Counted from the first letter of the stretch, positions 12,585 through 24,454 are shown. The stretch: 64,000 nt of DNA from Nymphaea colorata (GCF_008831285.2 NC_045148.1:8499001-8563000), one strand, 5' to 3'. The notes: a model not told the origin generated them from the sequence alone. Program-made: numbers and translations.

Positions 12585-13673
12585 TTTGATAATGATAATT
12601 AATGTAATAATACTTTTGCCAAATTGATTTATTTGATTTGTCAAACCCGCCGACTGGTTGGTTCGACTCATATTCTGATTTTTTATAAAAAAAATCATGA
12701 TGGACATGCATATTGCCTCTATAAAGACAAACAAATACAGTGAAAAAATTAAAAGTTAAAAAACACATTTTTTTAATTTTCCAAAATACTCTACTTTTTT
12801 TTCTTTTTGTTTTTTAGGTGTGTGCATCACACCGGCACGCAACTCTCTATCAGAATTGAATGTCTGGTCAACTGATCCTGTTACGCCTGTAAAAAAAGTA
12901 TGAGTGTACACCTTGTTCATGCCGAAAAAAATAAAAAAATTACTTACTCGGTAGCTTTCATCAATTCACAACTACACCCAATTGATTTATGATCCACCCT
13001 GCCCAACAACCAAACTATGCAAAGGTTCACAATTAAACAAATAATTTAATTATGCATATGTTTTTGTTTAAGATCGTCCGTTAGTATAAAGTCTAGAAAG
13101 TGAATAATTTTTTCAAGGGCTTTAAAAGAATTATTTGATTTTCTTTTTCAGGTTCTTATTTCCTGCCTTGTTTGTCGCTCCTCGTTCAGAACCATGTCTC
13201 ATTCATTATGCATCCATGCTCAACGGTGCAAGCATAAAATTTAGACAGAAAGAGAAGATGGGGGTTCCAGCAGTAACTCACTCAGGTGGCAGTGCCGCAG
13301 AGGCAGGATGGACCAACACTCCGCCGGCCGGCAATGATACCGCGCCAAGAAGAACTAAATTCATCAGAAATTGGCGTTTGCTCAACTCCGGCGACTCCCC
13401 AGCCGGAATTTCAGTCGCCGCCTGGCATACGATCTTCGCAAATCTTTTCTTCGAGCTACCGAGGCTGCTTGCTTTCAACACTACCGATTCCGGTGCTCGT
13501 GTTGCACCAAGTTTAGCACAATATACCTGAAAGCCAAAAAGATAAACACATGTCGCTTAGAAATTAACATCTGCTGAAACCAAAGTTCGTGGATTTTCCT
13601 TTTCTTTCTGCTACCTGTAACATGTAAGTACCTGAGAGGTAGAGAGAGTGGCAAGTGGAGTGGAAGCAGCCAT
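8973..13673 (-). CDS. petC: petC-2: divergent second Rieske Fe-S protein gene (5 exons)
   Basis: Encodes a 223-residue paralogue of the cytochrome b6f Rieske protein. Coding exons on the minus strand are 13632-13673, 13282-13526, 10297-10396, 10006-10188 and 8973-9074 (672 nt with stop). All introns are GT-AG, with the same positions and phases (0, 2, 0, 0) as petC-1, and there is no internal stop or frameshift. Expected parts in order: a Ser/Thr-rich chloroplast transit region with a VCQA-like site near residue 48; SKRQ before a hydrophobic segment (about 66-86); Rieske box 1 CTHLGC (ligands C152, H154); box 2 CPCHGSQY (ligands C170, H173). Disulphide cysteines C157 and C172 are kept. Exon 4 is identical to petC-1 at 43 of 61 residues by eye. 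Unusual: the Gly-rich hinge is gone, about five to six residues shorter and reading [13 protein letters not shown], and an Ala-Ser-Ala motif (89-91) follows the hydrophobic segment. Introns are 105, 2885, 108 and 931 bp. It lies head-to-head with petC-1, 5.0 kb away. Intactness argues against a pseudogene; expression is unknown. Confidence 0.9.
9362..9682. mobile_element. Non-autonomous hAT-like element in petC-2 intron 4
   Basis: The left end reads TAGGTGGGCATCG and the right end, on the minus strand, reads like AGGGCGGGCAGTC, with a second inner match at CGATGCCTAGGCC. Between them are GGCCCGGGTCGG and GGGCTGGGCCGG blocks around an AT-rich core, a layout common in plant TAGGGGTGGGCA-type non-autonomous elements. 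A related GC-rich block sits at about 2818-2935. I saw no convincing 8-bp target duplication. Confidence 0.45.
11130..11190. repeat. Compound microsatellite (AT)n(GT)n
   Basis: A short AT dinucleotide run changes directly into a GT run of about 40 bp with one interruption. It lies in petC-2 intron 2 and abuts the first of two related repeats (about 11190-11430 and 11540-11790). Confidence 0.9.
11190..11800. repeat. Two adjacent copies of a ~240-bp repeat bounded by AT microsatellites
   Basis: The copies at about 11190-11430 and 11540-11790 share GTGAGTGRATGATGA near the start, then CAGCCATCTA/CCAATCATCTA, ATAGATRGYTTGA, TAACCAAAATAT, a T-rich block ending in TTCATCA-GTTA, and CCATTCAATTT at the end. 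Both are flanked by (AT)n runs. They lie in petC-2 intron 2. They are probably MITE-type insertions; terminal repeats are not clear. Confidence 0.5.
12545..12580. repeat. (TA)n microsatellite
   Basis: Eighteen TA dinucleotides in petC-2 intron 2. The isoleucine/tyrosine-repeat frames over it are artefacts. Confidence 0.9.
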
Positions 13674-13837
13674 GGCAAGGGCTCCTTCCTATTCAGGGAA
13701 TGATCTAAAGATGGTGTGAACAGAGTGAAGGGGGACGACGAGTTTGAGCATCTCAAGACCAACATATAGGGCCAGATGGGTTCGAGATCCATTGTTTCTG
13801 AATCAAACACAACCACAAGTTCGTGATCAAGAATCTG

Positions 13838-13846
13838 ATTTATATA
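13838..13846 (-). promoter_or_regulatory. Candidate TATA box of petC-2
   Basis: TATATAAAT on the minus strand, about 165 bp upstream of the petC-2 start codon. This is a sequence match and a reasonable position only; no transcript start can be seen. Confidence 0.4.
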
Positions 13847-16406
13847 TCTTCATTGAGGTCCTGTAATTGGAAGTACATCTTGTTTGACACTTCTTTCTGT
13901 ACACCTTTCCTTTCTCAAGGAAGTACAAGAGATCAAATTTTTCAAAGGTGAATTGAAAAGCGGTGGAGTACACGCAACACCAAGAAGGTGATATCGAAGG
14001 AGATCTGGAGGGCATAAGATAAGAGTAGTACAAGTTGAGCTCTTCTCGCTTTGCTTCATTTTTTTCAACTCTTTCCTTGTTTTTCCATTGAGGTTTTCTT
14101 TGTAAGTTGTAGTTTGATGAAGTACAAGAGCGGACGTAAAGAAATGAAAGTACAAAGTACGTCAAATGGGAGGAGGGAAAGATTGCGAAGCAACGAGTGC
14201 CCCACCAGACAGCTGCTCGGCCCACACGGAAACTAGCACCAGACTTTACTGCGTGGACTCTCTCTCCTCAATGTTTGAACTTCTCCGTAAATTGGATTTG
14301 GAAGTTTAATCCATTCTACGTTGGATTAATTTCTCTGACAAAATTTACCGTGATCAAGTTAGTTAACAGGGGCGGAAGGAAGGGAGGCCTCAGATTTTTA
14401 AAACTTTAAAATTATATATGTAAATCTAAAAAAAAAATTAATTTCATATATATATAAAATTTAAAAAATTTTATTTCAGTCCTGTTAAAATTTAAAACTA
14501 TAATTTGACCCATGTAACAAAAATTTCTGACTCCACTCCACTTGAGCACCGCTGTTTGACAAGATTAAAAGTTTATTATTGATATATGAACAGGGCAAGT
14601 TAAAGGTTATGAATTTTTCATAACTTTTAGGGTAAAGTCATAAAACAGTAATCAATTGTTTCAATTGCCTAGTTATCCCTAAAAGATTCTTTTGTCAATA
14701 GAAACAATAACAAAATGTTCCACTAATATGAGAAAGTTTGTTATTGTTCTCATTGCCAAACATCAGCTCAGGAGGTGTTAATTTAAGGAAATGTCACATT
14801 CTTTATCCGGTGAAAGAACATAGTGTTCATGTTACTGAATTCTCCTATGAAAGATTGGTGAAACGGAATCTAAAAAAAAGAACTTAGCATTAGATTTGGC
14901 AAAAAATATATATATAAGTCCTAATGTTTCGGATAAGCAGGAGGTTAATAACTCATCACCTCAAGAAGACCCAAGACCTTAATTCCCCCTATCTATAAGG
15001 TCATGGGCTGCATCGACCAGGACCTGGGTGTGGTACAGTACGCCCTTTAATTGAATGTCACAAAGTAGCATCTATGGAAATTGAATACGCAATGTACCTT
15101 CTACACTTCTGCTTACCCTACCAGCTATGCTATACCCCTTGATGCATAAAACTAGTGCTATTTACTCACAAGTTTACACTTGATCGAGGTCCATCATGGT
15201 AAACGTGTCTGAAATCTGCTACAGGATTTGTCTGACTTGAATCAATGACCTTCAGTATCAAGAACCATGACAAACAATTACAATGACCATTCATAAGCAA
15301 GGAACTGATTTGCATTTGTTCAGCTCGTTCTTAAGAACGAAAACCTGTTCCCATGTTCCTGAAACAAATAGCAAAGGAGCGGCAAGTCCTCAACTCAAGA
15401 TGTAAAGACCTTAGGAGCAAACACGTACTTCACCATATATGCGAACGTTGGTTTTCGTAAAGGTTGTTTTTGGAAGTTGGAGAGGATGACCTGGAATTCT
15501 CCATTGTGCGACATTTTTTCCCACATTTTTGTGATGAGCCACCCCCCATTGTGTTTGGACAGGTTTTGTATAGGTGCGACAAGTGGTCTATCTCGCTCAA
15601 TGTTCTCCACCATTCAAACGCGGATTAAATGGACTCTAAATTGATCTTGTTTACTTGAAACACAAGAACATCTACTTGATTTAACTGCTCATGTTCATAT
15701 ATTTTAAAGTGGCTATAAAAATGCAGCAGCTATCGACTCTCATGAATCATGATTGCCTGACCAGGGAAGGTACATGCACCTGCTTGAGTGCGTGCACACA
15801 CACACACAAACAAACAAACACAAGATAAAAGAAAGTAATAAACAGTGGGACTAGTTTTACCGTGCTCTTTTTCTTAGGGTACTGCCTGAAGAATAATTAT
15901 GAAAATGTGATTTTCACGTTTAAGAATGCATAAATCATGCTTTGGCCATGTAAATTAATGAGTTCTGAAAGCCAAAGCAATTCGGACAACTGATTTGAAA
16001 ACGTTTAGCATTTTTTGTATATTCTTGATCGTAATGGTTAGTTAAAGTATGAACACATTACACCGACAAGGTATATTGGACGGGAAAATAGTAAAATGGT
16101 TCATCAAGTTTTGTGAAAATTATACAATACGGCACCCAATTTTTTTATCATATAAGATGATCAACCTCCACAATGAAAAGATTTCATTTTATACTTTTTC
16201 ATGTCGATTCAAACAGCTGATTAAATGAAAAAATAATTCCAATTATAATAATATTCGACATTTTTAGATTTGATCTTGTTGGTGATGTTTAATCTTTTTG
16301 AACAAGTCTTCACAAACATGAGAGTTAGGCGCTGTTACCAGTGATGCATCGCATTAATTCACATATGCACATGAGACATTAGAACATTTTTCTCATAAAA
16401 TGGTCA

Positions 16407-16790
16407 ATAGGGATGTCAACGAATCAGATTCGGATCAAATATATCATTAATCATATCCGTTTTTTCAATTATTCAAATATTTGGATTCAAATTCGAATTC
16501 AAATTCAAATAAAAAAAGTCATATCCGAATCCGAATCCAAAATCGAATTTTACAATTTGAATCTGATTTTCATATTTATATCCGAACACGAATCCTAATT
16601 TTGAACCAGATTTTGCCAAATTTTCAAAATTTAATAGCATTAGATACAGTATATTTGTCTAAAAATGAATCTGATCATAATCCATATCCAAATCCGAACA
16701 GATATTTATGTATATTCGAATCTGATCGAATACCATGTATTAAATCTGAATCTGATCTGATTTCTTAATCGGATATTAATTTTTTTTTCA
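16407..16790. mobile_element. Non-coding repeat of the GGATGTCAAC family
   Basis: Starts AATAGGGATGTCAACGAATC and consists largely of short degenerate words such as TCCGAATCCGAAT and AATTCAAATTCAAAT. It ends in a block reading TTCGATTTTTGTTGCATC, which could be a decayed inverted version of the start. Same family as 6431-6660. Non-coding; the small frames over it are chance. Confidence 0.45.
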
Positions 16791-17657
16791 TATTCGATTT
16801 TTGTTGCATCTTCCAAAGGAGTACTTTAGGCCTCCAATAATCAGATCTTTGAAAACAAAGTTTATGTAAATAAGTAAGAGAACTATGAAATTATATATAT
16901 ATATATAATTAGCCTTCTGGGCCCATTTTTAACTTACAACTAAAAAACCATCTTTTTTCTATTTTTAATACGAGTCACTTTTCTCATGAAAGTTGAATGA
17001 TGCCTGTAGTGAAGTTTTGTCAAATAACATTAGCTGCAATTTTTTTCAATTTTACTTTCTATTACCAAATTACGTTTTTTATCTTGTTCCCTTCCGTTTT
17101 TTGTTCAACAAGTGAGTAAAAGTGTATTTCAAATTCATGTCTGACAGTCTTTTATGAAACATATGGCCCAAATTAAGAAAATTTTAAAAAGTAACACCTT
17201 TTCTGAAATATTATAAGCCAAATATATGCAAATTTGTAAGCTAAAATTTCTGTGCTTTTTAGTTTTCTGTTTCTTGTGCTTGTTGGCTGTTGCTTGAAAT
17301 CGTTTGTTAAAACTTACAGGTGAAACTTAGTTAAGGTCCCAAACTTAATAAAATAGGACCAATAGATGCTCACCTGTTTATTCCAACAAATCGGATAACA
17401 ATAAAGCAATGCGAGCACTTTTACAGTTCACTTGCAGCCGACGCCTTCCCCCATATTCATGTCATGTGAAAGAATAAAACTTGTAATACTTAAAAGAAAT
17501 TTAACTTAGAAAAATAAAAACTCAAAGTATATGAGCTATATATAATTTTCAGGGACAAAAAAAATTTTAACTTTTTGTTAGTTTAACAGAAAAACAATTA
17601 AGTTCACTATTTTTTTTCATCTACCCGCCTTTTTTACTTTGTTTAATCATCCAAAAG

Positions 17658-18426
17658 TAGGGGTGAACAATTAGCTAGACTCGTTAAAGCTTGGCTCGTG
17701 AACGAATTTGAGCTGATTCATTTGCTTAATGTGTCGAACTCGAGTACATGAGTCGACTCATTTAAATAATCGAGTTGAGTTCGAGCTCAGCATATAACTG
17801 CCAAGTCGAATTCTAGCCTTAATCGAGTTTGTCGAGCCTTAATTAAGTCGATATATTCAAATGAGTTTACAAGTTTATTGAGCCTTAATCGAGCCAAGTT
17901 CGAGCTCAACACGTAACGATAAATATCAATTTTATTCAAACGAGTTTATCGAGTCTTAATCGAGTGGAGCTCAAGCTCAACACGTAACGATGAATATCAA
18001 TTTTATTCAAACGAGTTTGTCGAGCCTTAATCGAGTCGAGCTCGAGCTCAACATATAACTGCTGAATCAAGCTAGAACTGCTTTCGTCGAACTACTCTTG
18101 AGCTTGATGTTTCATTAGTCCAGCCAATATCGAACTGACTGAACTCATGTGTGAATGTCAATTCTATTCAAATGAGTTTGTGAAGACTTAATCGAGTGGA
18201 GTCCAAGCTCAACACGTAATGATGAATATCAATTCTATCAGAGTCCAGCTCGAACTCGAACTCAACACAGTTAAGTCGAGCTTGAAGTAGAACCCAACAC
18301 ATAACTGTGAACTGCTTCTATTGAGCTATTTCCAAGCTCGAATTGAGTTAAGCTCCTCAAAGTTTCATTAGTGAAGCCTAGCTCGAGGTTACTGAAGTGG
18401 GCTCAACTGGGCTCGTGTTAACCCTA
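17658..18426. mobile_element. Non-autonomous hAT-like element upstream of petC-1
   Basis: The left end TAGGGGTGAACA and the right end TGTTAACCCTA form an imperfect terminal inverted repeat. The flanks are TCCAAAAG (17650-17657) and CCCAAAAG (18427-18434), a 7-of-8 match consistent with the 8-bp target duplication of hAT elements. The interior, about 17830-18280, is a degenerate tandem repeat with a ~71-bp period built from GAGTCGAGCTCGAGCTCAAC, ACGATRAATATCAATT and TTCAAACGAGTTT. No transposase. A shorter relative lies at 35149-35540. Confidence 0.7.
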
Positions 18427-18676
18427 CCCAAAAGTTGTAATCCGTTGGAATTTTTTACCAAGTCATTGGAATTCCATTTTTAGGAAAATTTTAGCGCCTG
18501 AAATGTGGCCTCCTCGCGCTCGTAATCATGAATGTGTGGCTCTGCGCAACCATGCATCTCCAGTCAGACGATGGCCTATCTCTTCATCTCAAGATGCCCC
18601 ACGCGCCCCTTTTCTCTTCAACTTCTTCCCACCATCCCCACCCTCTCCCTCTCCCTCTCACAGGCAACTCCTCCCC

Positions 18677-21600
18677 ATGGCTGCCACATCTCCGGCTGCT
18701 ACACTCACCCCGTCTCAGGTATTAGTTGATCAGAAGACCACATAGCTGAAGCTCGCCCTGAAATTTCTGAAGCAATTAATCTTCCAATCCTTTCATATGA
18801 ACGAACTTATGGGTTTCTCTTGTGGGTGTTTGCTTATTTCAATTTCTTCTTCTAGATTTCTTCGAGCAAATATGGTGCGTTCCGCCCTCTGGAATCGCCG
18901 GCTCTGAGAACTAAGAGCCGCGGAAGCGGCGCGAAGGATGGCCGCGGGAGGGTCATCTGCCAGGCGACGAGCATCCCTGCCGACCGGGTGCCGGACATGA
19001 GCAAGCGCCAGCTGATGAATCTTCTTCTTCTTGGTGCCATATCTCTGCCTACAGCCGGAATGTTGGTTCCCTACGCCACGTTCTTCGCGCCCCCTGGGTG
19101 ACTCTCTCTATCTCTCTCGCTCTCTCTCTTGAAATTTAACTTGATTTTCAAACCCGTTCTGGATTCTAACTGGATTTGGATGTATAAGTGATTATGCCAA
19201 GTATGGGGCGCGATTCTATGTGAAGATTGCTTTTGTTCTTACCTTGAGGCAACTGCTGTTACTTTACTGTTGTGATCTAGCATTACTTAGCGATCATGAA
19301 CGGTTGAAGTATTACATTTTTAATCGGAGAGATGCCAATTATGCACTGGAAGAGCTTTTATTTGGATATTTTGGTATAGGAAGTTTTCCCGTATTTATGC
19401 AAGGCTGTCAAGTTGCTTCACTTAGAATGACGTGTAGGGTGGCACGTTTATTTAATTAGAAATAATGCCAAATGTGAACTTTTAAATGTGACATTTGTTT
19501 CGTATCTTACGCAAAGAGACTGCCACATTTTTGGACAATATATAAAAAGCTCTTTGCGTGTCGTGGAAGATGTAGGGAACTGAACAGTGATCTTTTTTTT
19601 CTAGTGTTGACTGTTTTACTAAAGCAGGAAGCAGGATTGGAAGATTTTGGTAGTATTTAGGTTAATCGAGCATTAATTATGTGTTAGTAGCGGAGAAAAT
19701 CAATGTTAGAAAATGAATCTCTTTCTTGTTTCTTTGGACTTTCCGGCTAGTTGTTTGTTTTACTCTGCCTAATCGGCCTTGCTTGATTTCCTGATATTGA
19801 CTCTTGGAAAAACTTTAAGTTCAACCAACTAGATGTAATAGTCAACAGTAAAATGATTGTGCTTATCTATCATAGATAATTCTTAGTGGAGAGGTTATCT
19901 TATTGATGTTGATAGCCGATAGTTACAAGGATGAAGAACTTGAATTTCTAATTAAAAGCTTTGAGAGCTTTTACTTGTTGCATGTTAAAAGGTAGTTTAC
20001 ATGGTCTGAATTATGTTTTCTGGTGGGAGACCAGATCTGGAGGTGGTAGTAGTGGAACTTTTGCAAAGGACGCCCTTGGAAATGATGTCTTAGCTGCTGA
20101 GTGGCTGAAGACACATGGACCTGGTGACAGAACACTTACTCAAGGATTGAAGGTGATCTCCTGAATTGCTCTTACCATTAACTGCACTTTATTTCAGTAA
20201 ATTGTTCGTAAGATTTAATTGTACTAGTAAGTTAGCAGAAACATGGAATTGCACTAGGCTGTTTCCTTAGAACTGCCAAGGTTTAAACTATACTCTAGTT
20301 CACCTTTCCTTTCTAAGCCATGGGGAATCTAACTGTTGCTGCAGAAAATACAAAGGAGTTATCTTCCATATTGCAGTCATTTTCACAGAAAGGTTGTGCA
20401 TGGAAACTCAAGCTTGTTTTAGGAGGCATTCCTGTTTGGTGGCTTCAGATAGCATGTGAACCCCATAGGATGTAGTGATCCTAGGCTGTGGCAGATAATA
20501 TCATATGAAAAAAAGGAACTATCTGATTTGTGTTATTATGAGGGGTAGATGACCAGAGAGCTCATGGGTTGGAGTTAGTTTGAACAATCTTTCTTTCTGA
20601 ATCTGTTTTAATGTAATCCCTTCATTTTAACCTCCAACGTTTTAACTTTCACTTTTTTGAGGAGCTTGTTTATGACCTGGTCTTAGACACCCTGGACATG
20701 GAAGTTTGCTGCAACTGTGCTTAAACTGTTCCTTCGTGAATACATCTTCTCCCCTTCAAAAGGCAACTTGCCTGATGGCTTTCTTTTTTTTTTTCTTTTT
20801 TTTTTTTTGAAGTAGGTGGCTGATACCCACTTTTTAAGTGACTATGTAACCATCTCCATCAAAAGAAACAAGTCTGTCCCATGTTGTTTACTCTAGATCT
20901 CATGCCAGAACTAAAGAAACTTTCCAATATGGTTCTGGCATATCTTACTGCATAATGAAAATCATAGGACTGGAATGGGAGGATGGGGTTCTGCATCAAT
21001 TTTAATAGAACACAGTTCAGAAAACAAAAAATATATATATCAAATTCAACCCAGAGTATTTTGTTTCCACTGAGAACCATTTTACCATCTATGTTCCTGT
21101 TTTTGGTCCATCTTCTTTAGATTTGACTTCCATTTTTTTCTTTCAGTTCAGAGATGACATACTCTAAGTTCTTATCATTGCTTACATAGACAGGGCTAGC
21201 TTGTCTGGACCCCATTGTGTGACATTTTCGTTACTTACAGATTGTAGTGTTTTATTTTACCACGGGATCTAGATTGGACGAGCATGTTGGTGGTGAGAAC
21301 TTTGGATGTGCAGAAAGCATGTAATGCAGCTTCGCTGTTTGGTCTAGTAGGTGGATGCATAATGTGCAGCTGTGTGTGTGTGTGTGCGCGCGCATGTGTG
21401 TCCACATGAAGTTCTTTTGCTTTATAATCCTCACGGGCCTCTGTTATCAAGTGTGTGCATGTGTGTGTATTGTTATAGACCCATGTTTTTCAGTTGTATT
21501 CATAAGACCATTTGTCAAATACTTGATTTACAGGGAGATCCTACCTACCTTGTGGTGGAGAATGATAGGACACTAGCTACATATGGCATCAATGCTGTTT

Positions 21601-22713
21601 GCACCCACCTTGGTTGCGTTGTACCATGGAATTCAGCTGAGAACAAGTTTATCTGTCCTTGCCATGGTTCACAGTACAACAATCAAGGGAAGGTTGTTCG
21701 TGGGCCTGCACCACTGGTAAGGCCTAAGATTATGATCTGTCCTCTGTCAGTTCTTTTTTCTTTCTTCAGCTTATGTAGCATCTACTATCCTGCCAAACTC
21801 GCTTTTGATAACTGAAACAAGGAAAGTTGCTCTAGAGCTTTTAAAAACCATAGTGCCAAATATCGTTCTCGGGTTGTTATCGGTGAGATTTTTCTCAGGA
21901 ATTAATTGGGATGTTTTGTTTTCCTTGGAAATTTTCTCAGAATTCAAACAATTAAATACACACACCCACACACACACACATATCAAATAGGAAACTTTTG
22001 AAAGTATGGAACTTTCAAAAGGATGTTTCTCTACCGATTTTCTTAAATGTTCAGAAAGTTCAACATAGTTATTAAAATGTTAAGGGAGCCCAAAAAAGTC
22101 TACGGTTGTGTTTGGATGACACCTTGAAGAAATGGTTTTTGAGAAAACCAATTTTCTTAATAGTTTTGAAAACCTGGTTTATATATCTGTGTGACATGGT
22201 AAAAGTCGTTTTGAGGATCTATCTGTATGCACCCTAATACATTTAAGAATGTCTTTTTTGAAAGATCTTGTGGAAACATCACAATATTATCAAAATATGT
22301 TTAGATATTTCATTATGCTATTAATTCCAAAGTATTGCAATTTTTTCCCTTTTTTCTATTTCACTTGTTCGCATTTTTATCACGATATTTTAAGGATATT
22401 GTTGATGGTTGTGAATGTATTTAAACGTTCTTTATAAGTAGTAAGTGCGTGAGGAGCCTCAACAATGCTGAAGTTGCAGCAGTAGCAGAAAAATTTGTTA
22501 CTTTGAGGGGCATGCCTGTTTTGCATGTTAGGGATCACCTTAATGGTTTGGTGCAGTTACTAATTTTTAGAATAACTGCAAATTTTCTGACTACTAACTT
22601 TCTTTCTGCAGTCTCTTGCGCTTGCGCATGCTGATATTGATGATGGCAAAGTAGTTTTTGTGCCTTGGGTTGAAACAGACTTCAGAACTGGTGAGAACCC
22701 GTGGTGGGCTTAG
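18677..22713 (+). CDS. petC: petC-1: Rieske iron-sulphur subunit of cytochrome b6f (5 exons)
   Basis: Nuclear gene for the 2Fe-2S Rieske protein, which takes electrons from plastoquinol and passes them to cytochrome f in the thylakoid cytochrome b6f complex. Coding exons are 18677-18718, 18856-19097, 20035-20152, 21534-21716 and 22612-22713 (687 nt with stop, 228 residues); all junctions are GT-AG with phases 0, 2, 0, 0. Features: transit peptide to about residue 49 (VICQA site), SKRQ then a hydrophobic anchor (about 66-86), FFAPPG followed by a glycine-rich hinge (about 95-103), Rieske box 1 CTHLGC (ligands C157, H159; disulphide C162) and box 2 CPCHGSQY (ligands C175, H178; disulphide C177). 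The C-terminus ends in ENPWWA. Length and every motif are typical of plant PetC. The start is the only ATG giving the usual MAA-type transit peptide. Neighbours: petC-2 head-to-head to the left and a CYCD6 gene downstream, the order found in Arabidopsis. Confidence 0.97.
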
Positions 22714-24418
22714 ATTCAAAGCTTGAACTTGATGAAGTGCTATCAATTGTAACTCAGTGTCATCAGCTGGCTCAACTGCTACCTTTTGTACTTTTCTCTG
22801 TATTCTTCTCCATTCCTGTAACATAAATTTGTTGCTGCAACAATTTTATTTGGAGAAAGAGTCATATAATGTTTGAATATGCTTCTTTAGAACCTCTTTT
22901 TCCTTTTAATTGTCTCTTTCTTTTCTGTGGGTTTGTAAAATATAGTCCTGATATGATGGATGGCAGTGGGAATAGGAGGTGATCGACCTGGAAGTATAGC
23001 ATTCGATCAGATATTGAAAAACAATTTTGAACCCAGATAGAGTGGGTTTACTGCTTCTAGAGTTTTGCCGTACTACAGACCACCAATTGTAGATGGAAAA
23101 CTTCCCAATCCATTACCGCTTATTTACTGGAATTGGATTTGCTTTTCCTGGCTGACTGGTTGAAGATCAGCAGGTTAACCATGTTGAGTAAGAGTGCCTA
23201 CTGTAACTCTTTTTTTCTTTTCATGGTCTACCGCCATACATAATTTGATTATGGACGATATATCCAGCATGATTCCCTTGCCCGATCATCAGCTTTGAGA
23301 TCGTCTAGTTCCCTTGAAGACAGAAACCATGGCTGAATTGCAATCACTAGCTGCAGGAGAGCGGAGCTGATATAGATCTTGCAATGTTCAACACAGAACA
23401 CAAACGGCAATCCGATCTTCGCTTTTGCTGAAAATAGTAGACCATAATCTAGAGAAGACAACAGAAAGTCATTCGAATTTTTCCTTCTTTTACATACAAG
23501 TGCTTTGAACCGCACATAGTGATCGCTTGGACCTGTATCACACCAACAGTGACGCTCAGTTATATGCATCGGCTTGTTTCATAACATCATCTCACAAGGA
23601 ATATGAAACCGTTGGTTACAACGCATTTGTTCTATCTTTTCTCTCTCTCTCTCTCTCTCTCTCTACCCCCTGTTGCATGCACGCACGCAGAAATTCCCAT
23701 GTAAAGGTTTTTTTTTATCTTCCCTAAGGATTAATATGTGGAATATTACATAATTGTATCACTGTTGATGTCTAATTTTGCGCTTAGTAACGGTAATGTG
23801 AATTTTTAGGTAATTGCGTTGAGAGTCATGTGAGGTAAAAATTCTCTAAGCTTATTGTGGTCATGGATCCATGCATATAATGTTTTTTCAAACAATGTTT
23901 TATTGTCATAAATCATAAATATCGTGTATGCAATAGTAAACGCTAATAATGTGAGATTAACTACAAAACGTCGTGTTCAATGACTAAGTCCTACGAATAT
24001 AAAGCGGTACCATCAAGAAGCATGTACAGACAACCCTTATCAGTATGTGCCGGTAATATGCAACTTTTATGTAATCGGTAAACCTACTAACTATTGACGT
24101 ATTCTTGCAGCTTCTTTCTTTGATTGGTCGACCATTTTCGCTTGTATATATATATATATATATATAGCTTTGGCTTCAAACATTGTGACTGTCTGATATG
24201 TTTAAGGTAGATTCAGGGCCTTGTTTACAGACAACCACAGAGGGTTCTGTTTGCATCAAGGCCAAAGGAGAAGAAATTTTCGAAGCTTTACTTAGCAAAA
24301 CACAGACGTAATCAATTCAAACTGAATCCAAACTGAAGTTGCTCTCAGACTTGTACACTTGGGCCCCTCATGATCATAATTTTATGAGCATTAAAGAATG
24401 TAAGAACATATATGTAAT

Positions 24419-24454
24419 CTTTAATGTACATTTTTCAAAAAATGTACATTAAAG
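24419..24454. repeat. Perfect 17-bp inverted repeat with 2-nt loop
   Basis: CTTTAATGTACATTTTT (24419-24435) is followed by CA and its exact reverse complement (24438-24454). Transcribed, it would form a strong AU-rich hairpin. No gene is adjacent, so function is unknown; it may be a MITE remnant. Confidence 0.85.

Larger units (their letters stand above)
13674..18676. other. Region between the two divergent petC genes
   Basis: No gene recognised. It holds the petC-2 upstream region, a GGATGTCAAC-type repeat at 16407-16790, low-complexity stretches, a small minus-strand frame at 15395-15613 (72 codons, no family recognised), and the hAT-like element at 17658-18426 that ends 250 bp before the petC-1 start codon. 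Promoter elements of both genes must lie here if both are active. Confidence 0.6.

Noticed and set aside
13135-13577. Plus-strand frames over petC-2 exon 2
   Set aside because: Antisense shadows; the minus strand carries the transit peptide and membrane segment of PetC.
8973-13673. petC-2 as a pseudogene
   Set aside because: All five exons join in frame with proper GT-AG sites, the final exon was found at 8973-9074, and every cluster ligand is kept. Lack of expression data leaves some doubt, but the sequence gives no sign of decay.
15395-15613. 72-codon minus-strand frame as a gene
   Set aside because: Reads like ordinary protein in places but has no recognised family, no splice partners and no promoter signals; mentioned only as a chance frame.
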